Shown here one piece after another: positions 1 to 9,174 of a DNA stretch of 64,000 nucleotides. Within the stretch, counting starts at the first letter, position 1. The number at the start of each line of letters is the position of its first letter. Source of the stretch: Oceanobacillus sp. CFH 90083 (lineage in GTDB: Bacteria; Bacillota; Bacilli; Bacillales; Amphibacillaceae); contig NZ_VIYG01000001.1 of NCBI RefSeq assembly GCF_009389585.1, positions 248,001 to 312,000 on the forward strand. The letters run 5' to 3'. The position numbers and the translations under genes were made by a program. The notes under the pieces are model-generated. The model saw only the letters and a list, made by a program, of their open reading frames with translations. It was not told the origin of the DNA and made no database searches.

Positions 1-532
1 GGGTATGATTATTTGGATAATCATGAATATTTTCTTTGAAGATTTCCAAGCCATACTCTGAAGCAGCAGAACGGTTTCCAATTGCCGCAATAGGCTGATC
101 AGAGCTGCTGACAATCTCTGCAGCTCTTCCTGTTGAAGAGGTAAAGGCTATTTTGGCATGTTTTAAATTCTGATGTAAATATTGATGACATTGCGCGATT
201 GCATGACTATGTGAATGCACTTCTTTTATTTCTAACGCATCCTGAATAATATCACTTCGTACAAGTAAATGCTGCTGAATCGGTACCACAATTTCTCCTA
301 CTACTGGTATCCGTACTTGATGAATCAAGTAATCAACCGTTAACTGGACCGTACCTTCAATCGCATTTTCCAACGGAACAACTCCAATATCAATTTCACC
401 CTTGTCGACTGCGTCAATACATTCTGGAATTGTTTTGAAGCCTTCCTTATGTTCTCCATTAAACGTTGCGTCTACTGCTAATTTTGTAAATGTTCCTTTA
501 GGACCTAAATAACCAACACTCGTCAACTTCAT
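1..532 (-). CDS. pheA: Prephenate dehydratase, 5' part (continues beyond window)
   Basis: Catalyses prephenate to phenylpyruvate, the committed step of phenylalanine synthesis. The visible 177 residues begin MKLTSVGYLGPKGTFT, the family's N-terminal signature, followed by VPLENAIEGTV, the HSHSHAIAQC segment and FTSSTGRAA, all typical of the periplasmic-binding-protein-like catalytic domain. The C-terminal catalytic remainder and the regulatory ACT domain would lie outside the window. The ATG at 532 has a perfect AGGAGG a few bases upstream. It follows obg as in B. subtilis, but the small ACT gene pheB that separates the two there is absent; a 308-base structured repeat region fills the gap. 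Confidence 0.95.
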   Translation of the reverse strand, partial: MKLTSVGYLGPKGTFTKLAVDATFNGEHKEGFKTIPECIDAVDKGEIDIGVVPLENAIEGTVQLTVDYLIHQVRIPVVGEIVVPIQQHLLVRSDIIQDALEIKEVHSHSHAIAQCHQYLHQNLKHAKIAFTSSTGRAAEIVSSSDQPIAAIGNRSAASEYGLEIFKENIHDYPNNHT

Positions 533-840
533 TTCCTCCTAAATAGAAAAGTGCAAAGCGCCTGTTTAAAAACGTAAAGATTGCGCCCCGAACTGTGGGT
601 GGTTCAACCTTGGCCGAACTCCTTTAACTGAAGTGATAAAGGAAACACAAACCAAAGGAAGCTGATGTTGACTTTCACCCACAGGGCATAAGTGCGGCGG
701 TGTTGATGGGGCGAGTAATCGCAGTCCCAACTTTAGCTCTGTCTGCGTCTGACGGCTTGCCAATCGCTAAGGCTTCTTTATCGTAGGGGCGACGTGAAAT
801 CTTCTAGTTTTTGGCGCTTGAAACTAAACAAATTAAAAAA
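533..840. repeat. Structured intergenic repeat region between obg and pheA
   Basis: No gene is visible. The stretch is bounded by short inverted ends (AAGCGCC near 556 and GGCGCTT near 813, each next to a GTTTTT/AAAAAC run). Inside, CTGTGGGTG (593-601) pairs with CACCCACAG (676-684) around an inner TCCTTTA/TAAAGGA hairpin. At 706-729 lies a hairpin with loop GAGTAATCGCA and stem TGGGGC/GTCCCA that recurs elsewhere in the window. It is probably a non-coding dispersed element; its family is not one I can name. Confidence 0.55.
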
Positions 841-2121
841 CTACTCAATAAAATCAAATTCATAATCTAACAGTCGGACAGTATCACCGTCTTGCGCCCC
901 GCGTTCACGAAGTGCTTTGTCAACACCCATCCCTCTTAGTTGGCGGGAGAAGCGCTGAACAGCTTCATCGTGTTGAAAATCTGTCATTTTAAATAGCGTT
1001 TCAATCCGATGACCATAAAGTACAAAAGCACCGTCCGGATCTCTAGTTATATGGAAAGGCTCCTCTTCCTTCTGATAACGATAAACAACCGTTTCATCTG
1101 CCTGCTCTATCTCCGGCTCATATTTTGGAATCTCTTCCAGCTTATCTGCCACTGCAAATAATAAATCTCGCAGCCCAGCTTTTGTAATCGCAGAAATATG
1201 ATAAATCGGGACTTCTTCTCCCAGTTTTTCTTTAAATGCTTTTAAATGCTCTTCTGCACCCGGCATGTCCATTTTATTGGCAGCGATGATTTGCGGTCTT
1301 GTTAACAGCTTTTCATCATATGCTGCCAGTTCTTCATTAATCTTCACATAATCTTCATAAGGGTCGCGTCCTTCTGTTCCAGCCATATCAATCACATGCA
1401 CAATCACCCTTGTACGTTCCACGTGACGCAGAAACTGATGGCCCAGTCCAATACCTTGAGAAGCGCCCTCAATTAATCCCGGCAAATCTGCCATCACAAA
1501 GCTGCGCTGATCTCCTGTATCAACTACTCCGAGATTTGGGGCGATCGTGGTAAAATGATAGGCAGCAACCTTGGGCTTCGCTGCGCTGACGACAGATAGT
1601 AAAGTGGACTTGCCGACACTTGGGAAGCCGACTAATCCCACATCAGCAATCAGCTTCAGTTCTACTTTTATATTACGTTCCTGACCTGGCTCACCATTTT
1701 CAGCCATATCCGGAGCCGGATTACGCGGGCTGGCGAATCTGGTATTACCTCTTCCGCCACGTCCGCCTTTTGCGATCACAGCCTCCTGCTCATGGGTTGT
1801 TAAATCAGCAATCACTTCTTCTGTATCTTCATCTATAACAGTAGTTCCCGGCGGTACTGGAATCACATAAGCAGCAGCATTTTTCCCATGCTGCGTTTTA
1901 CTCATTCCATTTTCACCGCGTTTTCCTTTAAAATGACGATTGTAACGGAAATCCATCAAGGTATTTAAGCCCTCATCAACTTTAAAGACAATATCTGCCC
2001 CATTTCCGCCGTCTCCGCCTGCCGGTCCACCTTTAGGAACATATTTCTCCCGCCGGTAAGCAACAAGCCCATTTCCGCCGTCTCCTGCTTTTACATAGAC
2101 ACTCACCTGATCGACAAACAT
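841..2121 (-). CDS. obg: Obg family GTPase, ribosome assembly/stress
   Basis: Essential GTPase that binds the 50S ribosomal subunit and in Bacillus also affects sporulation initiation and SigB activation. Residues 1-158 form the glycine-rich Obg fold (many GG pairs). The G domain starts with P-loop GFPSVGKS (165-172), followed by DLPGLIEGA (G3) and NKMDMP (G4). The last ~75 residues form the OCT domain typical of Gram-positive Obg. Length 426 is normal. The start lies 2 bases after the spo0B stop, with its AGGTGA ribosome site inside spo0B, so the two genes are probably translationally coupled, as in B. subtilis. Confidence 0.97.
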   Translation of the reverse strand: MFVDQVSVYVKAGDGGNGLVAYRREKYVPKGGPAGGDGGNGADIVFKVDEGLNTLMDFRYNRHFKGKRGENGMSKTQHGKNAAAYVIPVPPGTTVIDEDTEEVIADLTTHEQEAVIAKGGRGGRGNTRFASPRNPAPDMAENGEPGQERNIKVELKLIADVGLVGFPSVGKSTLLSVVSAAKPKVAAYHFTTIAPNLGVVDTGDQRSFVMADLPGLIEGASQGIGLGHQFLRHVERTRVIVHVIDMAGTEGRDPYEDYVKINEELAAYDEKLLTRPQIIAANKMDMPGAEEHLKAFKEKLGEEVPIYHISAITKAGLRDLLFAVADKLEEIPKYEPEIEQADETVVYRYQKEEEPFHITRDPDGAFVLYGHRIETLFKMTDFQHDEAVQRFSRQLRGMGVDKALRERGAQDGDTVRLLDYEFDFIE

Positions 2122-2123
2122 TG

Positions 2124-2657
2124 TTAATCACCTCTTTCTTCCTTTGCTATATTCCATTCAAAGCTTGTTTTTTCCTGTTTCTGTGTCACAGAAACACTGT
2201 ATTGTTGTTCTATGTTTTCAATATTTATTGTTTCAACAATGTTATCTTTGATGTTCATCCGAATTACCCAATGTGTTTCTTTTTCTTCAATGTGAAGAGT
2301 CAAATCATACACATGTAAATCCTCCGCAGCCTCTGACAGAAAAGCTAACAGCCTCTCACAGGATAAAAGAAGCTCTTGCTCATCAATTGTTTTTACCTGA
2401 GATTCAAGTAAATCTACATGATATGTTAAGGAAAAAGAAGGATATACTTCTTGAAATTGTAATACCCAAATCATAAACTTATCTGCGTTTAATTGCATCA
2501 GTTTCCGTTCTTCCTCATAAAATGCCAGCACATCATCTAAATTCATTTTTGCTTTATCAGCTTTCCCCATAGTTAAATAACCGGAAACAATCTGTAATCG
2601 GTTCATTAAATCATGCCGGTATTTTTGTATTAAGCGGACTACCTCTTGTTCGATCAT
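2124..2657 (-). CDS. spo0B: Sporulation phosphotransferase Spo0B
   Basis: Transfers phosphate from Spo0F~P to Spo0A in the sporulation phosphorelay. The 177-residue protein has the histidine helix [16 protein letters not shown] with the phosphoryl-accepting His at residue 15, then a degenerate ATPase-like C-terminal half without nucleotide-binding motifs, as in B. subtilis Spo0B. Overall conservation is low, as usual for this family, so the call rests on the H-box plus its place directly upstream of obg and downstream of rpmA. AGGTGA precedes the ATG. A terminator hairpin at 2796-2830 separates it from rpmA, so it probably has its own promoter or depends on read-through. Confidence 0.9.
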   Translation of the reverse strand: MIEQEVVRLIQKYRHDLMNRLQIVSGYLTMGKADKAKMNLDDVLAFYEEERKLMQLNADKFMIWVLQFQEVYPSFSLTYHVDLLESQVKTIDEQELLLSCERLLAFLSEAAEDLHVYDLTLHIEEKETHWVIRMNIKDNIVETINIENIEQQYSVSVTQKQEKTSFEWNIAKEERGD

Positions 2658-2795
2658 ACTTTCACCTCATTAAAATTGAGTATAGCAGAAAACACAGGAA
2701 ATCAAAAGCTGTAAACGATAGATTCCGTCCTTATCCGATAAAAGAAGCGTTACAGGTTAAGCCTCTTTAGAGATGCTTTCTATCGTATACCAAAA

Positions 2796-2830
2796 GACAG
2801 GCTGCCGAGAGATTATCTCGACAGCCTGTC
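2796..2830 (-). terminator. Terminator after rpmA
   Basis: A 15-base inverted repeat with one mismatch (GACAGGCTG...CAGCCTGTC) and a short loop, followed on the minus strand by TTTT. It lies just past the rpmA stop and ends the rplU-prp-rpmA unit. Confidence 0.8.
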
Positions 2831-2862
2831 TATTTGTCGTTAACTTAATTGCTACCCAAGCA

Positions 2863-3497
<635 letters not shown>

Positions 3498-3514
3498 TAT
3501 GAACAACAGGTCCC

Positions 3515-3823
3515 TTATAAGCTAATTTTGTCAACTACAAGTTTTGTGTATGGCTGACGATGACCTTGTTTGCGATGATAGTTCTTTTTAGGCTTGAACT
3601 TCACAACGTCAATTTTCTTTTGACGGCCATGTTTTTCAACCTTAGCTGTTACAGATGCGCCCTCAACGTATGGAGCACCAACCTTCACATCATCTCCGCC
3701 AACGAATAGAACTTTTTCAAAAGTTACTGTGTCATTTACCTCACCAGCAACCTTCTCCACATAAATTTCTTGTCCTTCTGTTACTTTCACTTGCTTACCA
3801 CCAGTTTCAATAATTGCGTACAT
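3515..3823 (-). CDS. rplU: Ribosomal protein bL21
   Basis: 50S subunit protein of 102 residues beginning [14 protein letters not shown] and ending in the RNA-binding stretch [20 protein letters not shown] region, typical for bL21. AGGAGGTG precedes the start. It is the first gene of rplU-prp-rpmA and is preceded by an L21 leader RNA, which suggests autogenous control by free bL21. Confidence 0.97.
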   Translation of the reverse strand: MYAIIETGGKQVKVTEGQEIYVEKVAGEVNDTVTFEKVLFVGGDDVKVGAPYVEGASVTAKVEKHGRQKKIDVVKFKPKKNYHRKQGHRQPYTKLVVDKISL

Positions 3824-3829
3824 TTATAT

Positions 3830-3942
3830 GCACCTCCTCATTAAACTCAGACTCGCCACTTAAGGTACTGCATTTTGCAGTTTTAAAACCTGTTATGCGC
3901 GGTTGTAGCACGGGTGCTACTTAGAATAACAGATAAATCTTA
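3830..3942 (-). ncRNA. L21 leader RNA (cis-regulatory)
   Basis: Read on the minus strand, the 5' region of rplU contains GTAGCACCCGTGCTAC (a perfect short hairpin), then ACCGCG, an AAACTGCAAAATGCAGT hairpin and AGTGGCGAGT shortly before the ribosome site. This order matches the Firmicutes L21 leader family, thought to bind bL21 and repress the operon. It is recognised by eye; a covariance model search would settle it. Confidence 0.8.
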
Positions 3943-4009
3943 TCATTTTACGGGTCCCAGTGTCAACCTTTTTATAGAATAAGTTTATAAGTTTTGCAAA
4001 TGTTTTCGG

Positions 4010-4032
4010 CGGGGCGAGTCATCGCAGTTCCA
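4010..4032 (+). repeat. Copy of the GAGTMATCGCA-loop hairpin
   Basis: Stem GGGGC/GTTCC (two G-T wobbles) around loop GAGTCATCGCA, one base different from the copy at 706-729. It lies between the rplU leader and the spoIVFA promoter, near a strand-switch point. Confidence 0.55.
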
Positions 4033-4095
4033 CTAATTACTTTTTATGCAGAGATAGCCATGTCCAGCATGTTCTTCCTCCTTTCTCACATTTAC

Positions 4096-4124
4096 TCATA
4101 TAGGCAGCTTGTTCAGCATATAAT
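4096..4124 (+). promoter_or_regulatory. SigE-type promoter of spoIVFA
   Basis: TCATATA (-35) and CATATAAT (-10) with a 14-base spacer match the Bacillus SigE consensus (about KMATATT, 14 bases, CATACAAT) at nearly every position, 36 bases upstream of spoIVFA. SigE control fits the known mother-cell expression of spoIVF. Confidence 0.65.
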
Positions 4125-4160
4125 GAATCACACACCACGCTATAAAGGATTGTGAGATGT

Positions 4161-4949
4161 ATGGATAAAAACGTAAAAAAAATTCGTAAAGCCATTGAAA
4201 TGCGTCAAAAAGCAAAAGGGGTAAATAGAGTAAAGCAAAATGAACAGGAAGATTATCTACACAGCAATGCCTTACCAGATATGGAAGAATCACATGGTTT
4301 TTATCCTTCTGTATCTGCCAGCCATACAAGTGCAGCAAATCCTGAAAAAAGTTCTCAGATTACCAGTATTGCTGTAAAAGCACTCTTATCTGTTTCACTT
4401 TTTCTGGGAACAGCACTGGTTACAGAGGTTGATAAACCATTTATGCACCAGCCTAAAGAATGGATAACTTCAACTTTAACAAATCAGTTTCCTTTCGCAA
4501 AAGTAAATGCATGGTATTCAGAGGCGTTTGGCACACCTTTATCTCTATCCTTTAGGCCAAGCACGATTACAGAGGAAGTGGTCACAGATCCGGCATATCT
4601 TCCAGTCAACGGAACCATTTCAGAACGTTTCCATGAAAATGGTCAAGGTGTATATATTGATGCGGAAGAAGAAGGAAATGTAGCTGCTGTTGGGGAAGGT
4701 ATTGTCGTTTTTGCTGGTAATGACCGTTCCACGGATAAAACAGTCAAAATTCAGCATGCTGATGGGACAACGACACAATACGGCTTTTTAGATTCTGTCG
4801 AGGTTCATTTATATCAGCATATTGCCAATGGACAAGTGCTCGGAACATCCGGAGCTGAAGGTAATAGCCCATCTGTTTTTTTCGCAATTGAACATGAAAA
4901 CCAATATATTGATCCTGAGCAGGTGATTCTGGTTGATCAACAGCCTTAA
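4161..4949 (+). CDS. spoIVFA: Stage IV sporulation protein FA
   Basis: Mother-cell membrane protein that holds SpoIVFB in the outer forespore membrane and, with BofA, keeps it inactive until signalled. The 262-residue product has a charged N-terminal cytoplasmic part, one membrane segment (about VKALLSVSLFLGTALV, residues 69-84) and a C-terminal M23-like (LytM) domain in which the metal ligands are not all evident, as in other SpoIVFA. The ATG at 4161 sits 12 bases after AAAGG; a GTG at 4152 is possible. Its 3' end overlaps spoIVFB. The operon faces the plus strand, unlike in B. subtilis where it follows minD. Confidence 0.9.
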   Translation: MDKNVKKIRKAIEMRQKAKGVNRVKQNEQEDYLHSNALPDMEESHGFYPSVSASHTSAANPEKSSQITSIAVKALLSVSLFLGTALVTEVDKPFMHQPKEWITSTLTNQFPFAKVNAWYSEAFGTPLSLSFRPSTITEEVVTDPAYLPVNGTISERFHENGQGVYIDAEEEGNVAAVGEGIVVFAGNDRSTDKTVKIQHADGTTTQYGFLDSVEVHLYQHIANGQVLGTSGAEGNSPSVFFAIEHENQYIDPEQVILVDQQP

Positions 4950-5799
4950 ATCTTCCGTACAACTTATTCATTTTCATCCAATTCTATGGATATTTATTGT
5001 GATTTCCTTCTTGACAGGCTCTTTTACAGAGCTGGCGATTATTTTTAGTATTATTCTTCTGCACGAATTAGGGCATTTCACTGCCGCCGCTTCTTTTAAA
5101 TGGCGAGTTTCCTCTATCGTTTTATGGGCATTTGGCGGAGTGATGAAAACAGATGAGCATGGAACCCGCCCCGTCAGAGAAGAAGCAATCGTTATACTGG
5201 CAGGACCTTTTGTACAGATTTTAATATACGGCTTTCTTTATGGCGCATCTTCTTTTGGGATCATTCCGGAATATTATTACGAATTAGTTCTATATTACAA
5301 TACAATTATTCTCCTCTTTAATTTACTGCCAATTTGGCCGTTGGATGGCGGAAAGCTTGTTTTCTTAGCATTAACTACATTTTTAACCTTTAAAAAAGCA
5401 TATTACGCAACGATTATTAGTTCTTTAGCGATATGTGCCGTCATTGTTTTCGTACAGCTTCTTTTCTTTCCATTTACACTAAGCAGCTTCCTAATATGGC
5501 TCTTTTTAATACATGAAAACTGGAAAGAATGGAAATATCGTTTTTATGTTTTTATCCGTTTTCTTTTAAAAAGATACGAAGGAGGGCATTTTGTACGTGC
5601 TATCAAGCCAATTTACGCCTCCCCCCATGACAGCTTTTTAGACGTATTAGCCTGTTTTCACCGGGAAAAGAAACACACCATCTATATCGAATATCCTGAC
5701 AAGGAACGAATTTCTGTTGAGGATAATGAATGTTTAGATTTCTATTTTAACGAAAGACCATATCGAAAAACGATTGGGGAAGCATTTACGAATTACTGA
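4933..5799 (+). CDS. spoIVFB: Pro-SigK intramembrane protease SpoIVFB
   Basis: Site-2-type metalloprotease that cleaves pro-SigK in the mother cell. The zinc motif HELGH is at residues 44-48 and the second ligand motif NLLPIWPLDGG at 130-140 (Asp 138). Several hydrophobic segments precede a C-terminal CBS-like domain of about 90 residues. The start is a TTG 6 bases after AGGTGA, inside the last codons of spoIVFA (17-base overlap), pointing to coupled translation. Length 288 is normal. Confidence 0.95.
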   Translation: MINSLKSSVQLIHFHPILWIFIVISFLTGSFTELAIIFSIILLHELGHFTAAASFKWRVSSIVLWAFGGVMKTDEHGTRPVREEAIVILAGPFVQILIYGFLYGASSFGIIPEYYYELVLYYNTIILLFNLLPIWPLDGGKLVFLALTTFLTFKKAYYATIISSLAICAVIVFVQLLFFPFTLSSFLIWLFLIHENWKEWKYRFYVFIRFLLKRYEGGHFVRAIKPIYASPHDSFLDVLACFHREKKHTIYIEYPDKERISVEDNECLDFYFNERPYRKTIGEAFTNY

Positions 5800-5801
5800 A
5801 T

Positions 5802-5845
5802 AGCAAAACATCCGATCTGACATATACCAGGTCGGATGTTTTGCT
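5802..5845. terminator. Bidirectional terminator between spoIVFB and minD
   Basis: A perfect 14-base stem (AGCAAAACATCCGA with its complement) around a 16-base loop lies between two convergent genes. The A- and T-rich stem ends serve both directions. Confidence 0.8.
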
Positions 5846-5917
5846 GATTAGACGATGTGCAGCAAGAGTTTCTAACTTAACAGTAACAGCTTGTTACACT
5901 CGCACTTACTATAATTA

Positions 5918-6712
5918 TTATATTTTAAAGAATGCTTTTACCTTTTGCATAAAACTTTTTTCTTCCTCCAGCGACTGAAGGGGAACCGTTTCACCTAAAA
6001 TTCTTCTTGCTATATTCCGATAGCTGATAGAAGCTTTGAAATGAGGGTGCAGTGCAATCGGCTCTCCCTTATTAGAAGCTTTAATCATTTCTTCACTATC
6101 CGCTACAATCCCAATTAAATCAATTGCTAACAACTGGACAATATCATCGATATCAAGCATATCGCCATTTTTCATCATTTGATTACGAATCCGGTTGATA
6201 ATTAATCTTGGCGGCTCTAACATATCTTTTTTTTCTATCAGACCGATAATCCGATCAGCATCTCGTACACTTGAATTTTCAGGTGTTGTAACCACAATGG
6301 CTCTATCAGCACCAGCGATAGCATTTTGAAAGCCTTGTTCAATACCTGCTGGACAATCAATAATGATATAATCGTACTCTTGCTTTAATTCTGTAACAAT
6401 CTCTTTCATGCCATCTGTTGTTACAGCTGATTTATCACTTGTTTGGGCAGCCGGAAGCAAGGAAAGATAATCAAAACGCTTATCTTTGATTAAAGCCTGC
6501 TGCAGCTTACAACGTCCTTGAATAACGTCAACAATATCATATATAATCCGGTTTTCGAGCCCCATAATTACATCAAGGTTACGAAGACCAATATCTGTAT
6601 CAATTAAACAAACTTTTTTGTCCATTAATGCTAAAGATGTCCCAATATTTGCAGATGTGGTTGTTTTACCAACTCCACCCTTCCCGGATGTAATGACAAT
6701 CGCTTCACCCAT
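5918..6712 (-). CDS. minD: Septum-site determining ATPase MinD
   Basis: Membrane-associated ParA/Mrp-type ATPase that recruits MinC to block division at the poles. It has the deviant Walker A KGGVGKTT (residues 11-18), switch region DTDIGLRNLD and Walker B IIIDCPAG. The C-terminal KSFMQKVKAFFKI is the amphipathic membrane-targeting helix. Length 264 is normal. The start overlaps minC by 8 bases with GAGAGGAG upstream. In B. subtilis spoIVFA follows; here minD ends against the convergent spoIVFB. Confidence 0.97.
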   Translation of the reverse strand: MGEAIVITSGKGGVGKTTTSANIGTSLALMDKKVCLIDTDIGLRNLDVIMGLENRIIYDIVDVIQGRCKLQQALIKDKRFDYLSLLPAAQTSDKSAVTTDGMKEIVTELKQEYDYIIIDCPAGIEQGFQNAIAGADRAIVVTTPENSSVRDADRIIGLIEKKDMLEPPRLIINRIRNQMMKNGDMLDIDDIVQLLAIDLIGIVADSEEMIKASNKGEPIALHPHFKASISYRNIARRILGETVPLQSLEEEKSFMQKVKAFFKI

Positions 6713-7391
6713 TATTCATTCTCCTCTCAAATGCGCTAATCACCTTTCTCTGCTTCGAAAGTATTTTGATCGAATCAATTACAATCTTGTTCTGATCCGG
6801 ATCAATAATTCCGCATTCCATGTATACTCCATCCGCTTCATAGTCAGGTGCCCGACTGATATATTCAGCAATTCGAAGCTGTGCCGGCTTCATATAAGAA
6901 GCAGCTATAAAAGCCTCTTGATCTCCTTCTATGCCGGCATGAGCAATTCCCAACAGATTGCCCATAATATAGATATTCCCCCTTGCTCTTACTCTCCCGC
7001 CAGGGTTTACATCACCAATTAATAGCAAATCTCCTTTTGCCTCAAGTACTTGTCCAGATCTGACAATCTGGTTAACTACTTGTAATTTACTCTGGTCCAG
7101 CCATGTCTTTGCATCTTTAATCGGTATCACTTCCGATTCCATGGCTTCGATTTGAAAACGATTCTTTTCTTCAATAATTTTCTTTAATTGCCGGCGCTGC
7201 TCCTCCGCTAAATAACGGTGTCCCAGCTTTACTTTCACAGAAACAACGGGTTCTTCTTTTTGCGGACTGCTGGCGTCCAGCTTTTTCGTTAAATCCTGTA
7301 CAATTTCTTCAAAAGAAGAATTTTCATCTATAAATAAAATCAAACCATCTCTTGTCCCTTTAATCGTGATGGTCGGTTTGGTTTCTTGCAC
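6705..7391 (-). CDS. minC: Septum-site determining protein MinC
   Basis: FtsZ polymerisation inhibitor that works with MinD. The N-terminal half is the variable FtsZ-binding domain. The C-terminal half (from about residue 118) has the beta-helix repeats GDLLLIGDVNPGGRVRARGN and IYIMGNLLGIAHAG that bind MinD. The start is GTG (7391) after AAAGAGGTG. Length 228 is typical. The 111-base gap to mreD contains no evident terminator, so minCD may be read with mreBCD. Confidence 0.95.
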   Translation of the reverse strand: MQETKPTITIKGTRDGLILFIDENSSFEEIVQDLTKKLDASSPQKEEPVVSVKVKLGHRYLAEEQRRQLKKIIEEKNRFQIEAMESEVIPIKDAKTWLDQSKLQVVNQIVRSGQVLEAKGDLLLIGDVNPGGRVRARGNIYIMGNLLGIAHAGIEGDQEAFIAASYMKPAQLRIAEYISRAPDYEADGVYMECGIIDPDQNKIVIDSIKILSKQRKVISAFERRMNNG

Positions 7392-7502
7392 GATATATTC
7401 ACCTCTTTTTTTTACAGTCAGCCTAAAAAAGTATACTGACCGAGCAGAGTCTGCCGCTCCTCATAAATATACGTCCGGACATATTTATTTCAAACGGTCA
7501 GA

Positions 7503-8027
7503 TTACGTTAATTCTCTACCCCATTTCCGCATTGGCTTTATTATTAACGGATAGATCAATACCAGGAATAAAAGGTTCAGAAGAATGGTAGGCACTAATC
7601 GATTCAATAAGTATACTTCTATCGGCATATCTGCTAATCCAATCACGGTGAAAGTGGTATAAATACTGATATCCGCTAAGGCAATTCCAAAAGCAGATAG
7701 TATCAGCAGCACATAAAAGTTCCCTTGTAGCATTTTTTTCAAACCGCGGACAATATAAATTACCAGCCCATAGGAAAACATATAAACACCTAAAATACCT
7801 GTATAGACAATATCAAAAAGCAGTCCAAAAATAAGTGCATATAAAACTGCATAATAGGTATCATTGCGATCATAGAAGATCGCAATGTAGATAAGCATAA
7901 CAAACAACCAATGGGGTACAATCATATATGTACCCATCAATAGCTGGTGGGGCAAGAGCTCCAAAGCCACTCCGCTCAGCACCATTACAATGAACAGAAT
8001 CAAAGGGAAAATCACACGTCTAGTCAA
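7503..8027 (-). CDS. mreD: Rod shape-determining protein MreD
   Basis: Integral membrane partner of MreB and MreC in side-wall synthesis. The 174 residues form about five hydrophobic helices, including the family-typical ALIFGLLFDIVYTGILGVYMFSYGL stretch near residues 64-88. Translation starts at TTG, sharing TTGA with the mreC stop (4-base overlap), which indicates coupling. Confidence 0.93.
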   Translation of the reverse strand: MTRRVIFPLILFIVMVLSGVALELLPHQLLMGTYMIVPHWLFVMLIYIAIFYDRNDTYYAVLYALIFGLLFDIVYTGILGVYMFSYGLVIYIVRGLKKMLQGNFYVLLILSAFGIALADISIYTTFTVIGLADMPIEVYLLNRLVPTILLNLLFLVLIYPLIIKPMRKWGRELT

Positions 8028-8908
8028 GACTCGTCATCCCCTTCTTCTTCTTGTATTTCTTCTGGCTGCTCTATGGAACGATTGACTACAATTACGTTAC
8101 GAATATCAAATAAATCAGCGGCCGGTTCAATCATTGCAATTCTAGTTAAACCGTACTGATCAGCCACTACCTCATTTACCTCACCAATTGTGATACCCGC
8201 CGGGAACTCCCCGCCAAGCTCAGAGGAATAAACCGTGTCTCCTTCTTCAATATCCGAATCTGATTCCTCAATAATACGGAATAACAGCATCTCCGTCTCT
8301 TCATCAAATCCTTCGATCATTCCAAAAATATCACTATCATTTTCTCTCAATATAGTTGCAGAAACACGATTAAATTCATCAAAACCTGTCAGTAACTGTA
8401 CAGTAGATGTCCCTCGGGATGTATGAAGGACTTTTCCAATCATCCCTTCTGCTGTTCTGACAACCATATTTTCTTGTACGCCATCATTTTCTCCACGATT
8501 AATGGTTACTTGATTCACCCATTGCTCTGGCGAACGGGCAATCACCGTTGCATAGATCGGCTCATAATCCCGTGCTGTTTCCGTCATATCAATCATGGAA
8601 CGCAGCTCTTCATTCTCTTCTTCCAGGCTTTGCAATTCATATGCTATACTTTTTTGCTGAGACAATTGTTCTCTCAACACTTGATTTTCCTCATATGTTG
8701 TCTTGAAATCACTGATATTGGAAGCAATATCAGTAACAAACGTTACTGGAGCTTGTGCAACATTCTGCACCCATCCCACAGCATCACTGACAATCTTTTC
8801 TGCAAAGTTTAAATGTCCCCGATTGTTAAGGGAATAACCAATTAATACGACTAGTACGATAAATCCAACAAGGATTATAAATAATTTCTTGCTACGAAAA
8901 AAATTCAT
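8024..8908 (-). CDS. mreC: Rod shape-determining protein MreC
   Basis: Bitopic protein linking MreB filaments to the periplasmic cell-wall machinery. One N-terminal membrane helix (KKLFIILVGFIVLVVLIGY, residues 7-25) is followed by a coiled coil (about 65-110) and the double beta-barrel domain with NRGENDGVQENMVV and GMIGKV. The 294-residue protein ends in a very acidic tail (EEIQEEEGDDES). AGTAGGTG lies before the ATG. A 240-base repeat element separates it from mreB. Confidence 0.96.
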   Translation of the reverse strand: MNFFRSKKLFIILVGFIVLVVLIGYSLNNRGHLNFAEKIVSDAVGWVQNVAQAPVTFVTDIASNISDFKTTYEENQVLREQLSQQKSIAYELQSLEEENEELRSMIDMTETARDYEPIYATVIARSPEQWVNQVTINRGENDGVQENMVVRTAEGMIGKVLHTSRGTSTVQLLTGFDEFNRVSATILRENDSDIFGMIEGFDEETEMLLFRIIEESDSDIEEGDTVYSSELGGEFPAGITIGEVNEVVADQYGLTRIAMIEPAADLFDIRNVIVVNRSIEQPEEIQEEEGDDES

Positions 8909-8930
8909 ACAAACACCTACTTATTAATTC

Positions 8931-9170
8931 GTGTTCAAAAAGGACCGAGAAGTTCAAGGCGACGCAGTTTCAAGCAACGGTTTTAATAGACCGAGTAATC
9001 GCAGGTCTCAACGGTTTTAATAGACCGAGTAATCGCAACCTCAGCGGAGAAACAAGCCAACAGGCTTCTCACGTGTTGTGGTGATTTCTACGTTGCCCAC
9101 ACCACATGGGCGTTCCTAGTAGAAGTTCCTTTTTCTGCCCTGTCATTTTCACCGGACTTTTTGAACATCT
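8931..9170. repeat. TGTTCAAAAAG-bounded repeat element in the mreB-mreC gap
   Basis: The ends are inverted copies: TGTTCAAAAAG at 8933-8943 and CTTTTTGAACA at 9157-9167. Inside, a 34-base unit beginning CAACGGTTTTAATAGACC at 8975 is repeated in tandem at 9009. Each unit contains the GAGTAATCGCA loop (stem AGACC/GGTCT in the first). Nearer the 3' end TGTGGTG can pair with CACCACA, or alternatively GCCCA with TGGGC. There is no coding potential. It resembles a MITE- or REP-like element. Confidence 0.65.
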
Positions 9171-9174
9171 TCTA

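Noticed and set aside
566-763. 65-codon minus-strand frame in the obg-pheA gap
   Set aside because: It consists of the structured repeat itself and has no ribosome site or family resemblance.
4096-4338. 80-codon minus-strand frame opposite spoIVFA
   Set aside because: Antisense to a clear gene, no ribosome site, no recognisable protein.
7392-7502. CTGACCG/CGGTCAG pairing in the mreD-minC gap as a regulatory structure
   Set aside because: The loop is over 50 bases and no second copy or T-tract exists.
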